Numbered from the stretch's first letter, positions 30,734 through 41,421 are shown. The stretch is DNA of 64,000 bases from Sphingobium algorifonticola (GCF_004005485.1 NZ_RZUL01000001.1:186001-250000); one strand, 5' to 3'. The notes: generated by a model not told the origin, from the letters alone. Made by a program: numbers and translations.

Positions 30734-32263
30734 ATGAGCGCATTTGGACGGAAAAGCGGACCTGGCGGCGGCAAGCCCGGCTTTGGCGTAGCCCGCCCGA
30801 TGCAGCAGGGCAGCAGCCCGGCGCGCGAGAAGGATGTGCGCGGCGGCGAGCAGTTCCCCCCCGTCGAACCCGCCGCGCTCGCCCCCAGCGCCGATCCGCT
30901 GTCCGCCGCATCGCCCAGCCAGCAGCGCCATGCCGAGGCCATGTCGCGCCTGTCGGACCGGTCGAACAGCGAACATATTGCGCCGGAAGGCCCACAGGGG
31001 TTCGAGGCTTCAGTCCACAAGATCAAGGAACAGGTGCTGCCGCGCCTGCTCGAACGCGTCGACCCCGAAGCGGCGGCGACGCTGTCCAAGGACGAGCTGG
31101 CCGAAGAGTTTCGCCCGATCATCATGGAAGTGCTGGCGGAGCTGAAGCTGACACTCAACCGCCGCGAACAGTTCGCGCTGGAAAAGGTGCTGGTCGACGA
31201 ATTGCTCGGCCTTGGCCCGCTGGAAGAGCTGCTGAACGATCCCGACATCACCGACATCATGGTCAACGGCCCGCTCCAGACCTATATCGAAAAGAAGGGC
31301 AAGCTGCAGATCGCGCCGATCCAGTTCCGTGACGAGGAACATCTGTTCCAGATCGCGCAGCGGATCGTGAACAAGGTCGGCCGCCGTGTCGACCAGACGA
31401 CGCCGCTGGCCGACGCCCGCCTGCCGGACGGCTCGCGCGTTAACGTGATCGTGCCACCGCTGAGCCTCAAGGGCACGGCGATCTCCATCCGCAAGTTTTC
31501 CGCCAAGCCGATCACGCTCGACAATCTCGCCCAATGGGGCGCGATGGACCAGAAGATGTGCACCGCGCTCAAGATCGCGGGCGCATGCCGTTTCAACATC
31601 GTCATTTCGGGCGGCACGGGTTCAGGCAAGACGACGATGCTCAATGCCCTTTCGAAGATGATCGATCCGGGCGAGCGCGTGCTGACGATCGAGGACGCGG
31701 CCGAACTGCGGCTGCAACAGCCGCACTGGCTCCCGCTCGAAACACGTCCCGCCAACCTGGAAGGGCAAGGCGCGATCACGATCGGCGATCTCGTCAAGAA
31801 CGCCCTGCGTATGCGGCCGGACCGAATCATCCTGGGCGAAATCCGCGGGGCGGAATGTTTCGATCTGTTGGCGGCGATGAACACCGGCCATGACGGCTCC
31901 ATGTGTACGCTCCACTCCAACAGCCCGCGCGAGTGCCTGGGCCGTATGGAAAACATGATCCTAATGGGCGACATCAAGATCCCCAAGGAAGCGATTTCAA
32001 AGCAGATCGCCGACTCGGTCGATCTGATCGTTCAGGTCAAGCGCCTGCGCGACGGTTCACGGCGCGTCACCAACGTCACCGAAGTGATCGGCATGGAAGG
32101 CGATGTCATCGTCACGCAGGAGTTGTTCAAGTTCGAATATATCTCCGAGGACGAGAACGGAAAGATCATCGGCGAATATCGCTCGATGGGCCTGCGTCCC
32201 TATACGCTGGAAAAAGCCCGCGGCTTCGGTTTCGACCAGCCGTTCCTGGAGGCGTGTCTGTAG
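30734..32263 (+). CDS. cpaF: CpaF/TadA-family secretion ATPase
   Basis: Hexameric ATPase of the Tad (Flp) pilus assembly family. The 509-residue protein has a disordered N-terminus of about 80 residues, the N-terminal domain (LGLGPLEELLNDPDITDIMV), Walker A SGGTGSGKTTMLNALS, the Asp box PDRIILGEIRGAECFDLL and the His box NTGHDGSMCTLHSN. No other tad gene is next to it, so the rest of the locus must be elsewhere or this is a stand-alone copy. A sequence resembling TTAA-N7-TAAC lies at 30562-30576, about 160 bases upstream. Confidence 0.93.
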   Translation: MSAFGRKSGPGGGKPGFGVARPMQQGSSPAREKDVRGGEQFPPVEPAALAPSADPLSAASPSQQRHAEAMSRLSDRSNSEHIAPEGPQGFEASVHKIKEQVLPRLLERVDPEAAATLSKDELAEEFRPIIMEVLAELKLTLNRREQFALEKVLVDELLGLGPLEELLNDPDITDIMVNGPLQTYIEKKGKLQIAPIQFRDEEHLFQIAQRIVNKVGRRVDQTTPLADARLPDGSRVNVIVPPLSLKGTAISIRKFSAKPITLDNLAQWGAMDQKMCTALKIAGACRFNIVISGGTGSGKTTMLNALSKMIDPGERVLTIEDAAELRLQQPHWLPLETRPANLEGQGAITIGDLVKNALRMRPDRIILGEIRGAECFDLLAAMNTGHDGSMCTLHSNSPRECLGRMENMILMGDIKIPKEAISKQIADSVDLIVQVKRLRDGSRRVTNVTEVIGMEGDVIVTQELFKFEYISEDENGKIIGEYRSMGLRPYTLEKARGFGFDQPFLEACL

Positions 32264-32478
32264 GCGCGGTGCGGCTTGTTCTTTGTTGTGTCGAAACAGT
32301 AAAACACATACAAATCACAGCGCAGACTGTGCGATGGTCTGCAAGATGCGCGTGAAACGGTGAACCTTGCGGCCGTAGCACGTCGGTTATTGCGATCGAC
32401 GGAGCGCCATGCGGGGGAATGCAAGTCCCCGCCGCGCATCTCGGCGAAATCGATCTTGTCGCGGATCTTTTGCGGCTG

Positions 32479-33258
32479 TCAGACGCCCTGCGCGCCGGCC
32501 AGTGTTGCGCCGTCGATCAGATATTCCGAACCCGATATGAAGGCTGCGTCCTCGGACGCGAGAAAAGCGACGAGCGCGGCGACTTCGCCGACCTGCGCCA
32601 TGCGCTTCATCGGCGCCATGCCTTCGAACATGCCGCGCGCCGCTGCCGGATCGGGCGACCGGTCGATCACACCGCGGATCATGTCGGTTTCCACGACGCC
32701 GGGGAGGATCGCGTTGCAGCGGATCTGCGTCCCTTCCGTCGCACAATGCAGCGCCACGGATTTGCACAGCGCCAGCACCGCCGTCTTGGTCGTCGAATAG
32801 GCGACGAAATTGCCCATGGCGCGATGCGCGGACATCGACGAGTTGATGATAATCGAACCCGTCGGGCCGCCGGGGTTGGCGCGCATCAGCCTGACGGCGC
32901 TTTTCACGGTCAGCATAACGCCGGTCAGGTTGACCGATAGGATCTTGTCCCAGGCGGCAAGATCGATCGACTCGATACTGCCGTCGCCGCTCTCTACCCC
33001 CGCATTGGCGAACATGATGTCGAGGCGACCGTAATCGGCGCGCACGGTCGCCTCGATCGCGGCCCAGTCATCGGGGTTCTCGACCCGACTTTTCAGGAAA
33101 CGGGCACCGGTTGCATCGGTCACGCTGCGGGCGGCCTCCGCGTTCGATCCGGTAAACAGCAGCGTCGCGCCATCGCGCGCCAGCCGTTCGACGGTCGCGC
33201 GGCCAATCCCGGATGTCCCGCCAGTGACCAGCGCCACCTTGCCGTTTAAATCTGCCAT
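32479..33258 (-). CDS. Short-chain dehydrogenase/reductase (SDR 1)
   Basis: A 259-residue classical SDR: TGGTSGIGRAT for NAD(P) binding, NAG in FANAGVES, a catalytic Ser in SSMSAHRAM and YxxxK as YSTTK. The C-terminus GSEYLIDGA fits the family. The substrate is unknown. It is the first gene of the catabolic set and lies on the minus strand, divergent in context from the plus-strand SDRs. The 215 bases between cpaF and this gene show no gene. Confidence 0.9.
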   Translation of the reverse strand: MADLNGKVALVTGGTSGIGRATVERLARDGATLLFTGSNAEAARSVTDATGARFLKSRVENPDDWAAIEATVRADYGRLDIMFANAGVESGDGSIESIDLAAWDKILSVNLTGVMLTVKSAVRLMRANPGGPTGSIIINSSMSAHRAMGNFVAYSTTKTAVLALCKSVALHCATEGTQIRCNAILPGVVETDMIRGVIDRSPDPAAARGMFEGMAPMKRMAQVGEVAALVAFLASEDAAFISGSEYLIDGATLAGAQGV

Positions 33259-33325
33259 TGTTCGTGCCTCTTTTGGAAATTGGGGTGCCGACTGGGTTTG
33301 GCCATAACAAATTAAAGGATCCCGT

Positions 33326-33444
33326 TCCTCCCCTGGAAGGGGAGGTGGCAGGCGAAGCTTAACGAAGGGGTGTCACTCTCGTGCTAGGGTAACACCCCTC
33401 CACCACCGCTGCGCGGCGGTCCCCCTCCCCTTGCAGGGGAGGAG
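33326..33444. repeat. Paired inverted repeat, family C copy
   Basis: CCTCCCCTGGAAGGGGAGG (33328-33346 region) and CCCCTCCCCTTGCAGGGGAG (near 33422) flank an inner GAAGGGGTGTCA / AACACCCCTC inverted pair. The layout is the same as the copy between atpD and atpC. It lies between SDR 1 and the SnoaL-like gene. Confidence 0.7.
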
Positions 33445-33446
33445 CT

Positions 33447-33863
33447 TTATGGGCGCAGCGTCCCCGTCGCGCGGGCAATGGCGGCGGTGTCGAAATAATA
33501 AGGCGTGATGCCGCTGAACCTGTCGCCCCGCACATGCATCACTTCGCACATCGGCATCGCCAGCCGTTCCCCATTGTGGCGCGAGGTCGCATGCATCGTC
33601 AGCATCACGATCGCGTTCGTTTCCGAAATGGCAAGGTCGTGCCGCTCCAGCGACGGGTCTTCCCAGAAGGCGAACACCTTCGTGTAGAGTTCCTGCAATG
33701 CGCCCTTCCCCTTATATTCCCCGGGATAGGGCATGTTGTCCGCCTCCAGAATGCGGAAATCGTCGGTCAGCAGCGCATCGACCGTCGCCCAGTCACCCGC
33801 AGCCGTGGCGGCGTACAGGGCGTCTACCATCTCGGTTATCTGCCGGTAACGGGCACTGTCCAT
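33447..33863 (-). CDS. SnoaL/NTF2-like protein 1
   Basis: A 138-residue protein of the NTF2-like cone fold: ITEMVDALYAATAAGDWATVDALLTDDFRI at the start (cited in parts) and a beta-sheet with HDLAISETNAIVMLTMHATS. SnoaL-like proteins are isomerases, cyclases or dehydratases, or have no catalysis; this one cannot be assigned. Its place among the SDRs suggests a role in the same pathway. The ATG at 33863 is in a divergent gap with SDR 2. Confidence 0.82.
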   Translation of the reverse strand: MDSARYRQITEMVDALYAATAAGDWATVDALLTDDFRILEADNMPYPGEYKGKGALQELYTKVFAFWEDPSLERHDLAISETNAIVMLTMHATSRHNGERLAMPMCEVMHVRGDRFSGITPYYFDTAAIARATGTLRP

Positions 33864-34021
33864 TGCATCCTCCCAGTGGCGCGGTGGCTGCCTTCCCGCA
33901 GCCCTCCGGTCTTTCAGGTGCGCTCCCCGCGCGCGGGAGTCACCCTCTCACAATCGGCAGGTTCCCGTGGAGGCACCCGCATGTGCATGGTCGGCCGACG
34001 ATGATCGGGAGGATGACGACC

Positions 34022-34825
34022 ATGGCGGGACGGCTGGATGGCAGGATTGCGCTGGTATCCGGCGCCTTGCGGGGCATTGGCCTGGCGATCGCGCAATGCC
34101 TGGATGCGGACGGCGCGCATACGTTCGTGACCGATCTTGATGCGGCGGACAGTGCGGATGTGGCGAGCGCCATGGCGACGATGGCGCAAGCCCGCTACCT
34201 GCGGCTCGATGCCACCGACGAGGCGCAGTGGCAGGCGGCAAGGGCGGAAGTGGAGGCGGCCTATGGCCATCTCGATATTCTCGTGAACAATGTCGGCGCG
34301 GACCTTACCGGCAAGGTGCAGGATCTCGACCTTGCGGACTGGCGGCGGCTGATGGCGATCAACGTCGACAGCGTGTTTCTGGGCACCAAGACGTTCCAGC
34401 CATTGCTGGCAAAGGGCGGCGCCAGCACGCCCTACGGCTCCAGCATCGTCAACATCAGCTCGATCATGGGAATCGTCGGCATGGGCGAGGTTTCCGCCTA
34501 CAACGCGTCGAAAGGCGCGGTGCGGCTGTTCACCAAGTCCAACGCGCTGGAGTTTGCCGATGCGGGCGTGCCGATCCGCGTCAACAGCGTGCATCCCGGC
34601 TTTGTCGAGACGCCGCTGCTGCACAAGGGCATGCAACGCTGGTCGGAACGCGACGGCACGCTCACGCCGCAGCAGCTCATCGCGGCCATGGCGCAGACGA
34701 CGCCGGTCAAGCGGCTGGCCCAGCCGGTCGAGATCGGCAAGGTCGTCGCCTTCCTCGCCAGTGACGACGCCAGCTACATGACGGGCAGTGAAGTCGTGGT
34801 AGACGGCGGATGGACCGCGCGCTGA
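34022..34825 (+). CDS. Short-chain dehydrogenase/reductase (SDR 2)
   Basis: A 267-residue classical SDR. The nucleotide-binding turn is SGALRGIG rather than TGxxxGIG, a mild change. NNVG, SSIMG and YNASK supply the NNAG-like, Ser and Tyr-Lys positions, and VVVDGGWTAR ends it. ATG 34022 is chosen because GGGAGG lies 9 bases before it; an ATG at 34013 abuts that site. The enzyme probably oxidises or reduces a ring or side-chain hydroxyl; no substrate can be named. SDR 3 follows 34 bases later. Confidence 0.9.
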   Translation: MAGRLDGRIALVSGALRGIGLAIAQCLDADGAHTFVTDLDAADSADVASAMATMAQARYLRLDATDEAQWQAARAEVEAAYGHLDILVNNVGADLTGKVQDLDLADWRRLMAINVDSVFLGTKTFQPLLAKGGASTPYGSSIVNISSIMGIVGMGEVSAYNASKGAVRLFTKSNALEFADAGVPIRVNSVHPGFVETPLLHKGMQRWSERDGTLTPQQLIAAMAQTTPVKRLAQPVEIGKVVAFLASDDASYMTGSEVVVDGGWTAR

Positions 34826-34859
34826 CCCCCCCTTTTTCCCGAACAGAAAGCCGACGACC

Positions 34860-35642
34860 ATGAACGCATTTTCCCTTGAAGGCACGCTCGCCCTCGTGAC
34901 GGGCGCCACTGGCGGTATCGGCCGGGCAACCTGCGCCGCTCTGGCAGAGGCGGGTGCCACCGTCATCGCGACCGATCTTGCCGCGACCGCGGATATTGCC
35001 GGTGCCGCGGCCTATCGCCCGCTGGACGTAACCAGCGAGGATGGGTGGGCGGAGGTCGTCGGGTTCATCGACGGGACTTATGGGCGGCTCGACATTCTGG
35101 TCAACAATGCAGGCATTTCGGTGACCAATGCGATCGCCGACAGCAGCCTCGCCGAGTTTCGCCGCTGCATGGCGATCAATGTCGAAGGTGTGTTCCTGGG
35201 CACGAAGGCGACACAGCCCTTGCTCGCCGCCAGCGGAAAGACCCGCACGGGCGGCGCATCGATCATCAACCTGTCGTCAGTCGGCGGGCTGAAAGGCGCG
35301 GCCTATATGGCAACCTATTGCGCCAGCAAGGGGGCGGTGAAGCTGTTCACGAAGAGCGCGGCGGCCGAATATGCGATGCTGGGCCTGCCGATCCGCGTCA
35401 ACAGCGTGCACCCTGGCGGCATCGATACCGGGATGATGGACACGATCTACGCCCGCTATGTCGAGGCCGGCCTGTTCCCCGACGAAGCGACGGCGCGCAG
35501 CACCGTGTCCGCCGGTCATGCGATGGGGCGGATGGGCGCGCCGGAGGAAATCGCGACCGGCATAGCCTATCTCGCCTCCCCCGCTGCGAGCTTCATGACC
35601 GGATCGGAACTGGTGATCGACGGCGGCATGACCGCGCGGTAG
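34860..35642 (+). CDS. Short-chain dehydrogenase/reductase (SDR 3)
   Basis: A 260-residue classical SDR with TGATGGIGRATC, NNAGIS, catalytic Ser in LSSVGGLKG and YCASK. The C-terminus LVIDGGMTAR is very like that of SDR 2 (VVVDGGWTAR), and the two proteins share long stretches (IRVNSVHPGG/F, LFTKS), so they look like a tandem duplication. Same strand and probable same transcript as SDR 2. Confidence 0.9.
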   Translation: MNAFSLEGTLALVTGATGGIGRATCAALAEAGATVIATDLAATADIAGAAAYRPLDVTSEDGWAEVVGFIDGTYGRLDILVNNAGISVTNAIADSSLAEFRRCMAINVEGVFLGTKATQPLLAASGKTRTGGASIINLSSVGGLKGAAYMATYCASKGAVKLFTKSAAAEYAMLGLPIRVNSVHPGGIDTGMMDTIYARYVEAGLFPDEATARSTVSAGHAMGRMGAPEEIATGIAYLASPAASFMTGSELVIDGGMTAR

Positions 35643-35675
35643 CATAAGATACTCGGTCAGATCATTGAACGGGCT

Positions 35676-36686
35676 TTATTCCGCCAGCTTCACCATCGTC
35701 TTGCCGAAATTGGCCCCGGTGAACATTTTCGCATAGGCGACCAGCGTGTTTTCGACACCATGGGTGACGTCGAAGGCCATGCTGACGCGTCCACTGTCCA
35801 GCCAGGGCCGGGTCAACCGGTTGATCGCCTCGCCGCGTCCGTAGAAGTCCGGCGAGAAGAAACCTGCGACGGTCAGGCGCTTCATCAGGATCAGGTCGAA
35901 CTGGCTCGGCCCGATCCGCTCCTCCCGGTCGTAAGTCGCGATCAGGCCGCAGATAGCGATGCGGCCATAGAGCGCCATATTGGGCAGGACCGCATCGAGC
36001 ATCGGCCCGCCGACGCAATCGAAATAGACGTCAATCCCTTCCGGCGCGAGGTGCGCCAGACGCGTGGCGACATCCTCCCCCTTGTAATCGATCGCTGCAT
36101 CCAGGCCGAAATCCGCCAGCAGGCGCGCGCATTTGGCCGCGCCACCGGCAATGCCGATCACCCGGCATCCGCTCGCCTTTGCAAATTGTGCGGCAAGCAG
36201 CCCGGTCGCGCCCGCCGCGGCGGAGACCAGCACCGTCTCCCCCGGCCGCGCCTTGCCATAGTCGTTCAGGCCGACATAGGCCGTCCAGCCATTCGGCCCC
36301 AGCACGGCGAAATGCTGCCGCATATCGGCGATCTGCGGCACCTGCCAGATGTTGCCTGCGTCCGGGGCAAGACGGGAATAATCCGCCCACTGCCCGTATG
36401 CCCGCACGATCGCGCCTTCGGGATGGTCCGGGTGCCGCGACTGGACGATCTGCCCCAGCACGAAGCCCATCACCGGGCTGCCCAGCGGCAGCGGCGGCAT
36501 ATAGCTGTCCGTCCGCGGCGTGAACCACATGCGCGTCCCCGCATCGAGCGAAAACCACAAGTTGCGCACCAGAAGCTCACGCGCCCCGATCTGCGGCAGC
36601 GGACTATCATCCAGCCGCATCGCTCCCGCAAAATCCTGCCCCTGCGGATAGCGTTCCAGCCGCCAGACGCGGTTCGTTTCGGCCAT
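35676..36686 (-). CDS. NADP-dependent MDR oxidoreductase (PTGR/CurA type)
   Basis: A 336-residue medium-chain dehydrogenase/reductase related to prostaglandin reductase and CurA, which reduce C=C bonds next to a carbonyl. It shows the family start NRVWRLERYPQG, VMGFVLGQIVQSRHPDHPEG, GPNGWTAYVGLNDYGKA, and the nucleotide loop AAAGATGLLAAQFAK. No zinc ligands are seen, as expected. ATG 36686 follows GGGAGAGG. It is divergent from the Rieske gene. Confidence 0.9.
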   Translation of the reverse strand: MAETNRVWRLERYPQGQDFAGAMRLDDSPLPQIGARELLVRNLWFSLDAGTRMWFTPRTDSYMPPLPLGSPVMGFVLGQIVQSRHPDHPEGAIVRAYGQWADYSRLAPDAGNIWQVPQIADMRQHFAVLGPNGWTAYVGLNDYGKARPGETVLVSAAAGATGLLAAQFAKASGCRVIGIAGGAAKCARLLADFGLDAAIDYKGEDVATRLAHLAPEGIDVYFDCVGGPMLDAVLPNMALYGRIAICGLIATYDREERIGPSQFDLILMKRLTVAGFFSPDFYGRGEAINRLTRPWLDSGRVSMAFDVTHGVENTLVAYAKMFTGANFGKTMVKLAE

Positions 36687-36820
36687 GGTTCCGCGCCTCT
36701 CCCATTGCATCGTGGCGAATGTGCGTTGCCAAGCCGCGCGGCGCAGCTATGAAAAGCGTCAATTGCAGGCGATATGCGCCGCCGTCAGTGCGGACGACAG
36801 AGCAGCGAAAAGGGAGCGGA

Positions 36821-37186
36821 ATGGCGGAGACTTATCATCGGGTTGTGAAGGCCAGCGATGTGGAGGAGCGGGCGATGCTGCCATTCATCGTCAACCGCTG
36901 GCCAGTGCTGGTCTGCCGCGAGGACGGTGCAATCCATGCGCTCATCAACCGCTGTTCGCATGCCGCAGCGGAGCTTGCGCCCGAAGGCCGGGTGCGGCGT
37001 GGCGCGGTCATGTGTCCGCTGCACGGAGCGCGGTTCAAGCTCGATACCGGCGAATGCCTGGGCGGCGCCGGCTACAAGCCGCTCAAGATTTTCGCCTGGC
37101 GCGAAGATGCCGAAGGCTGGATCGAAGTCGCGGTGCCGGACGACGCGCCGGGGATGGAGCATCTGCCGGTCAAGCCTTTGGGGTGA
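36821..37186 (+). CDS. Rieske 2Fe-2S ferredoxin-like protein
   Basis: A 121-residue protein made of one Rieske domain: CSH at Cys45-x-His47 and CPLH at Cys65-xx-His68 (CPLHGARF). This fits either a stand-alone Rieske ferredoxin for a ring-hydroxylating or other monooxygenase, or a small NirD-like protein. No terminal oxygenase gene is adjacent. ATG 36821 follows AAGGGAGCGG; the frame extends upstream without conserved residues. Confidence 0.9.
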   Translation: MAETYHRVVKASDVEERAMLPFIVNRWPVLVCREDGAIHALINRCSHAAAELAPEGRVRRGAVMCPLHGARFKLDTGECLGGAGYKPLKIFAWREDAEGWIEVAVPDDAPGMEHLPVKPLG

Positions 37187-37210
37187 GGTGAGCTTACTCG
37201 CACAATCCTC

Positions 37211-37230
37211 ATTCCCGCAAAGGCGGGAAT
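37211..37230. repeat. Short hairpin repeat
   Basis: ATTCCCGC and GCGGGAAT are perfect inverted arms around AAAG, in the gap between the convergent Rieske and ThuA-like genes. A near-identical hairpin lies at 50934-50962. It may act as a bidirectional terminator, but there is no T-run directly after it. Confidence 0.6.
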
Positions 37231-37256
37231 GACGGTGATTTTACGTCTGAACGGGA

Positions 37257-38009
37257 TTATTTCCCAGCCTTCGCCCAACCAATCCCCCGCCGCAGCAGGT
37301 CGTAAAATACCGGCAGGTCCCAAGCGCAACGATCGACGGTTGGCCAGTAATCCAGATGCGGCTGCATATCGTAATGGCCGCGGCAATGGCCGAGCGTGTT
37401 GTAGAGTACGGCGCCCTCACCCTGCGGCTTGATGTAGAGCACGGGATGCGAGGCATTGGCCCACTGATCCTCGTCGAAACCCGTCGCCTCGCCTTCGAAC
37501 GCCGTTTCCAGCAGGACATGGAGGTCGCCATGCGTTTCCATCAGATACAGCTCGTCCGTCGTCTCGAACGGCTCTATGCCCTGCGTCAGCGGATGCGCGG
37601 GGTCCGCGACCGTCACGCGATAAGGCGCGATCGGCGGGTGCGCGATGAACTGGCTGCCCAGCGTCTCCATGAACAGCGGCGCCCAGCGCGGGCTGCCGTA
37701 GAGACCGTTGTCGAACAGGCGCAGCACGGAATTGGTGCCGTGCAAGGCATACCAGCGCCCGCCGCCGCGCACCCAGTCGCGCAGCGCCTCCTGCACATCC
37801 AGCGGCGGGATGACGTCGCAGGTGTAGGTCACCAGGAAATCGGCCTGCCGGATCGCGTCTATATTGGCATAATCCTCGAACACGCGGGTGCGGACCCGAT
37901 CGTCCTCCGCAAGCAGTTTCAGCAGTTCCAGCCGCGCAAAGTCGATATCATGATAGAGACCGCCCGCGATCAGCACGCAATCGATGCGCTTGCCCGTCTC
38001 GCCCGTCAT
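37257..38009 (-). CDS. ThuA-like domain protein
   Basis: A 250-residue protein of the ThuA (trehalose utilisation) / glutamine-amidotransferase-like fold: IDCVLIAGGLYHDIDFARLELL at the start (cited in part), FEDYANIDAIRQADFLVTYT, LHGTNSVLRLFD, and VLYNTLGHCRGHYD near the end. The family's biochemical role is uncertain. It follows SDR 4 with a 1-base gap, so they form one unit. It lies within the catabolic set but no sugar genes are near. Confidence 0.85.
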   Translation of the reverse strand: MTGETGKRIDCVLIAGGLYHDIDFARLELLKLLAEDDRVRTRVFEDYANIDAIRQADFLVTYTCDVIPPLDVQEALRDWVRGGGRWYALHGTNSVLRLFDNGLYGSPRWAPLFMETLGSQFIAHPPIAPYRVTVADPAHPLTQGIEPFETTDELYLMETHGDLHVLLETAFEGEATGFDEDQWANASHPVLYIKPQGEGAVLYNTLGHCRGHYDMQPHLDYWPTVDRCAWDLPVFYDLLRRGIGWAKAGK

Positions 38010-38010
38010 G

Positions 38011-38772
38011 TCAGAATTGCACGCGCTTGGTGAAGCCGCCGTCGATCACGACATTGGCACCGGTCATGTAGCGGCACGCAGGCGACGCGATGAAGGCGAT
38101 GGCCTTTGCGATTTCCTCCCCCGATCCCATGCGACCCATCGGAATCTGCTGCAATATGCCGGTGTAGAAATCGGGCATCGCCTGCTTGATCTGGTCCCAG
38201 GCGCGGCCTTCCATCTCGACCGGGCCAGGCGACACGCAATTGGCGCGAATACCCTCGCCGGCCAGCTTCTGCGACAACGCGGCGGTATAGTTGATGACGG
38301 CGGCCTTCAGGGCGTTATAGGCACCCGGTCCCATGAAATCCTCCAGTGCGGCGGTCGAGGATATGGTGACGATGGACCCGGCATCGGACGCCTGAAGATA
38401 CGGAAGGGCCGCCTGTACGCCGCGCACCAGCGGCAGCACGTCGGCGTCGAACACCGCGCGCCAGCCCGCCTCGTCATCCACGCCGGTGTTGGCGGAGGTG
38501 AAGGGAATGAAGATGTCGCACCCGCCCAACTGTTCCGCCGCTGCACCGATCCAGGCGGCATGCGCGTCGGCGTCGGTCACGTCCACCGCACCGCCGATAA
38601 CGGTGCCGCCGGACGCCTTGAGCATGTCGACGGCCTTGTCCACACTCGCCTGCGATCGCGAACAGAGCGCAATCGAGACGCCTTCTGCCGCCAGCACTCT
38701 GGCGGTGGCGAGGCCGATGCCATGGCTCGCGCCGACCAATATGGCTTTCCTGCCGGACAGGCCCAGATCCAT
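38011..38772 (-). CDS. Short-chain dehydrogenase/reductase (SDR 4)
   Basis: A 253-residue SDR with VGASHGIGLATARVLA, catalytic Ser in ISSTAALED and YNALK. The usual NNAG is replaced by PFTSANTG, a departure also seen in 3-ketoacyl-type SDRs of catabolic clusters. Ends ANVVIDGGFTKRVQF. It leads the SDR 4-ThuA unit and is divergent from the acyl-CoA ligase gene; their shared control region is about 175 bases. Confidence 0.9.
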   Translation of the reverse strand: MDLGLSGRKAILVGASHGIGLATARVLAAEGVSIALCSRSQASVDKAVDMLKASGGTVIGGAVDVTDADAHAAWIGAAAEQLGGCDIFIPFTSANTGVDDEAGWRAVFDADVLPLVRGVQAALPYLQASDAGSIVTISSTAALEDFMGPGAYNALKAAVINYTAALSQKLAGEGIRANCVSPGPVEMEGRAWDQIKQAMPDFYTGILQQIPMGRMGSGEEIAKAIAFIASPACRYMTGANVVIDGGFTKRVQF

Positions 38773-38948
38773 GATCGCTCTCCCATTTAGACGTTGCGCG
38801 CACAGCCTCGCGCACGGATGATGCTATGACCTTAGTGCAGAGGCGCGTGAACTGCACTGGCGATTCCGTCAGTGGCTTTTGCCGGTCCGGCAGGCGACGG
38901 ATGCGCTTGCGCAACGAGGACCGGCGAACGGAAGAGGCAGAAGTTTCG

Positions 38949-40460
<1,512 letters not shown>

Positions 40461-40583
40461 CCTCGCGCTTGTTGCAGGTTTGCCGGATTTCAGGACAGCC
40501 TAGACTGCGTGCATAGGGCGCAAAACCCTCGTCCGTCATCCTGACGAAAGAAAAAATGCCCGCAACGGGAGTGGACCACGCAG

Positions 40584-41006
40584 ATGACCGCCAATTTTAC
40601 CGGGCCGCTGGAAGACCGGATCGCCATTCGCGAAGTGCTCGAAAGCTATGCCGATGCCGTCAATCGCGTGGATGAGGCGCTATGGGCGTCGCTCTGGGTG
40701 GAAGATTGCCACTGGGATCTGTCGCATTATCCCGAGCTTGGCATCGTTTCCGGCAAGGATGCCGTTGTCGCGCTCTGGGCGGGGGCGATGCCGCATTATC
40801 CCAAGCTCAGCTTCATGGTCATGCCCGGCATGATCCGCGTGGATGGCGATCGTGCGGAGGTACGCGCCTATATCTCCGAAATCTACGAGGAGCCAGGCAC
40901 GCTGAAGGACAAGCGGGCGCGCGCCTGCTACAATGACGTGTTCGTCAAGCGCGATGGCCAATGGCTTATCCAGAGCCGGTCCTTCACGATAATCCACCAG
41001 ACCTGA
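40584..41006 (+). CDS. SnoaL/NTF2-like protein 2
   Basis: A 140-residue protein of the SnoaL-like cone fold: EDRIAIREVLESYADAVNRV, LWVEDCHWDL, then a beta-sheet ending WLIQSRSFTIIHQ. The first part is typical of dehydratase or dioxygenase small-subunit-like proteins in aromatic and steroid catabolic loci. Catalytic function is not established. It lies 124 bases after the ligase gene on the same strand and 42 bases before the ABM gene. Confidence 0.85.
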   Translation: MTANFTGPLEDRIAIREVLESYADAVNRVDEALWASLWVEDCHWDLSHYPELGIVSGKDAVVALWAGAMPHYPKLSFMVMPGMIRVDGDRAEVRAYISEIYEEPGTLKDKRARACYNDVFVKRDGQWLIQSRSFTIIHQT

Positions 41007-41048
41007 TAGGCCGCATCGACCACATTCCCGCAACACAAAGGATGCCTC

Positions 41049-41342
41049 ATGCTTGTCATCACCGGCCAGATTTTCACCGACCCTGCGACCCTGCCTGAGT
41101 TGTTCGGGCGTCTTCAGGCGCTGTGCGAGCCTTCGCGCGCCGAAGACGGATGCCATTTCTATCACATGGGGATCGAGGATGCCGAAAAGGGCATCATCAT
41201 GGCGATGGAAGGCTGGCGGGACATGGAAGCGTTGCAAACGCATCTTGCCCTGCCCGCAGTCGTCAAGCTGCTTGCGGATTTCGAAGGACGCTACACCAAC
41301 AAGGTGTCGCTGCACGAGGTATCCTCTACTCAGGCGCTGTAA
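41049..41342 (+). CDS. ABM-domain (dimeric alpha-beta barrel) protein
   Basis: A 97-residue protein of the antibiotic biosynthesis monooxygenase fold: MLVITGQIFTDPATLPELF, EDGCHFYHMGIED, and EGWRDMEALQTHL. Members are cofactor-free monooxygenases, heme-degrading enzymes or decarboxylase-like proteins, so the precise role is open. A strong terminator follows, ending the ligase-SnoaL-ABM unit. Confidence 0.85.
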   Translation: MLVITGQIFTDPATLPELFGRLQALCEPSRAEDGCHFYHMGIEDAEKGIIMAMEGWRDMEALQTHLALPAVVKLLADFEGRYTNKVSLHEVSSTQAL

Positions 41343-41380
41343 GGGCTTTTCCGCCCTCTCTCCATATCGGGCGGAAGAGG

Positions 41381-41416
41381 AAGGCCCGGTTTGCGCGCGC
41401 AGACCGGGCCTTTTTA
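41381..41416 (+). terminator. Terminator after the ABM gene
   Basis: AAGGCCCGGT (41381-41390) pairs with ACCGGGCCTT (41403-41412) around a short GC-rich loop, followed by a run of T residues. It separates the plus-strand ligase unit from the convergent acyl-CoA dehydrogenase. Confidence 0.85.
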
Positions 41417-41421
41417 TGACC

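Noticed and set aside
37211..37230. Intrinsic terminator between the Rieske and ThuA-like genes
   Set aside because: The hairpin is perfect but is not directly followed by a T-run, and the same sequence recurs elsewhere as a repeat.
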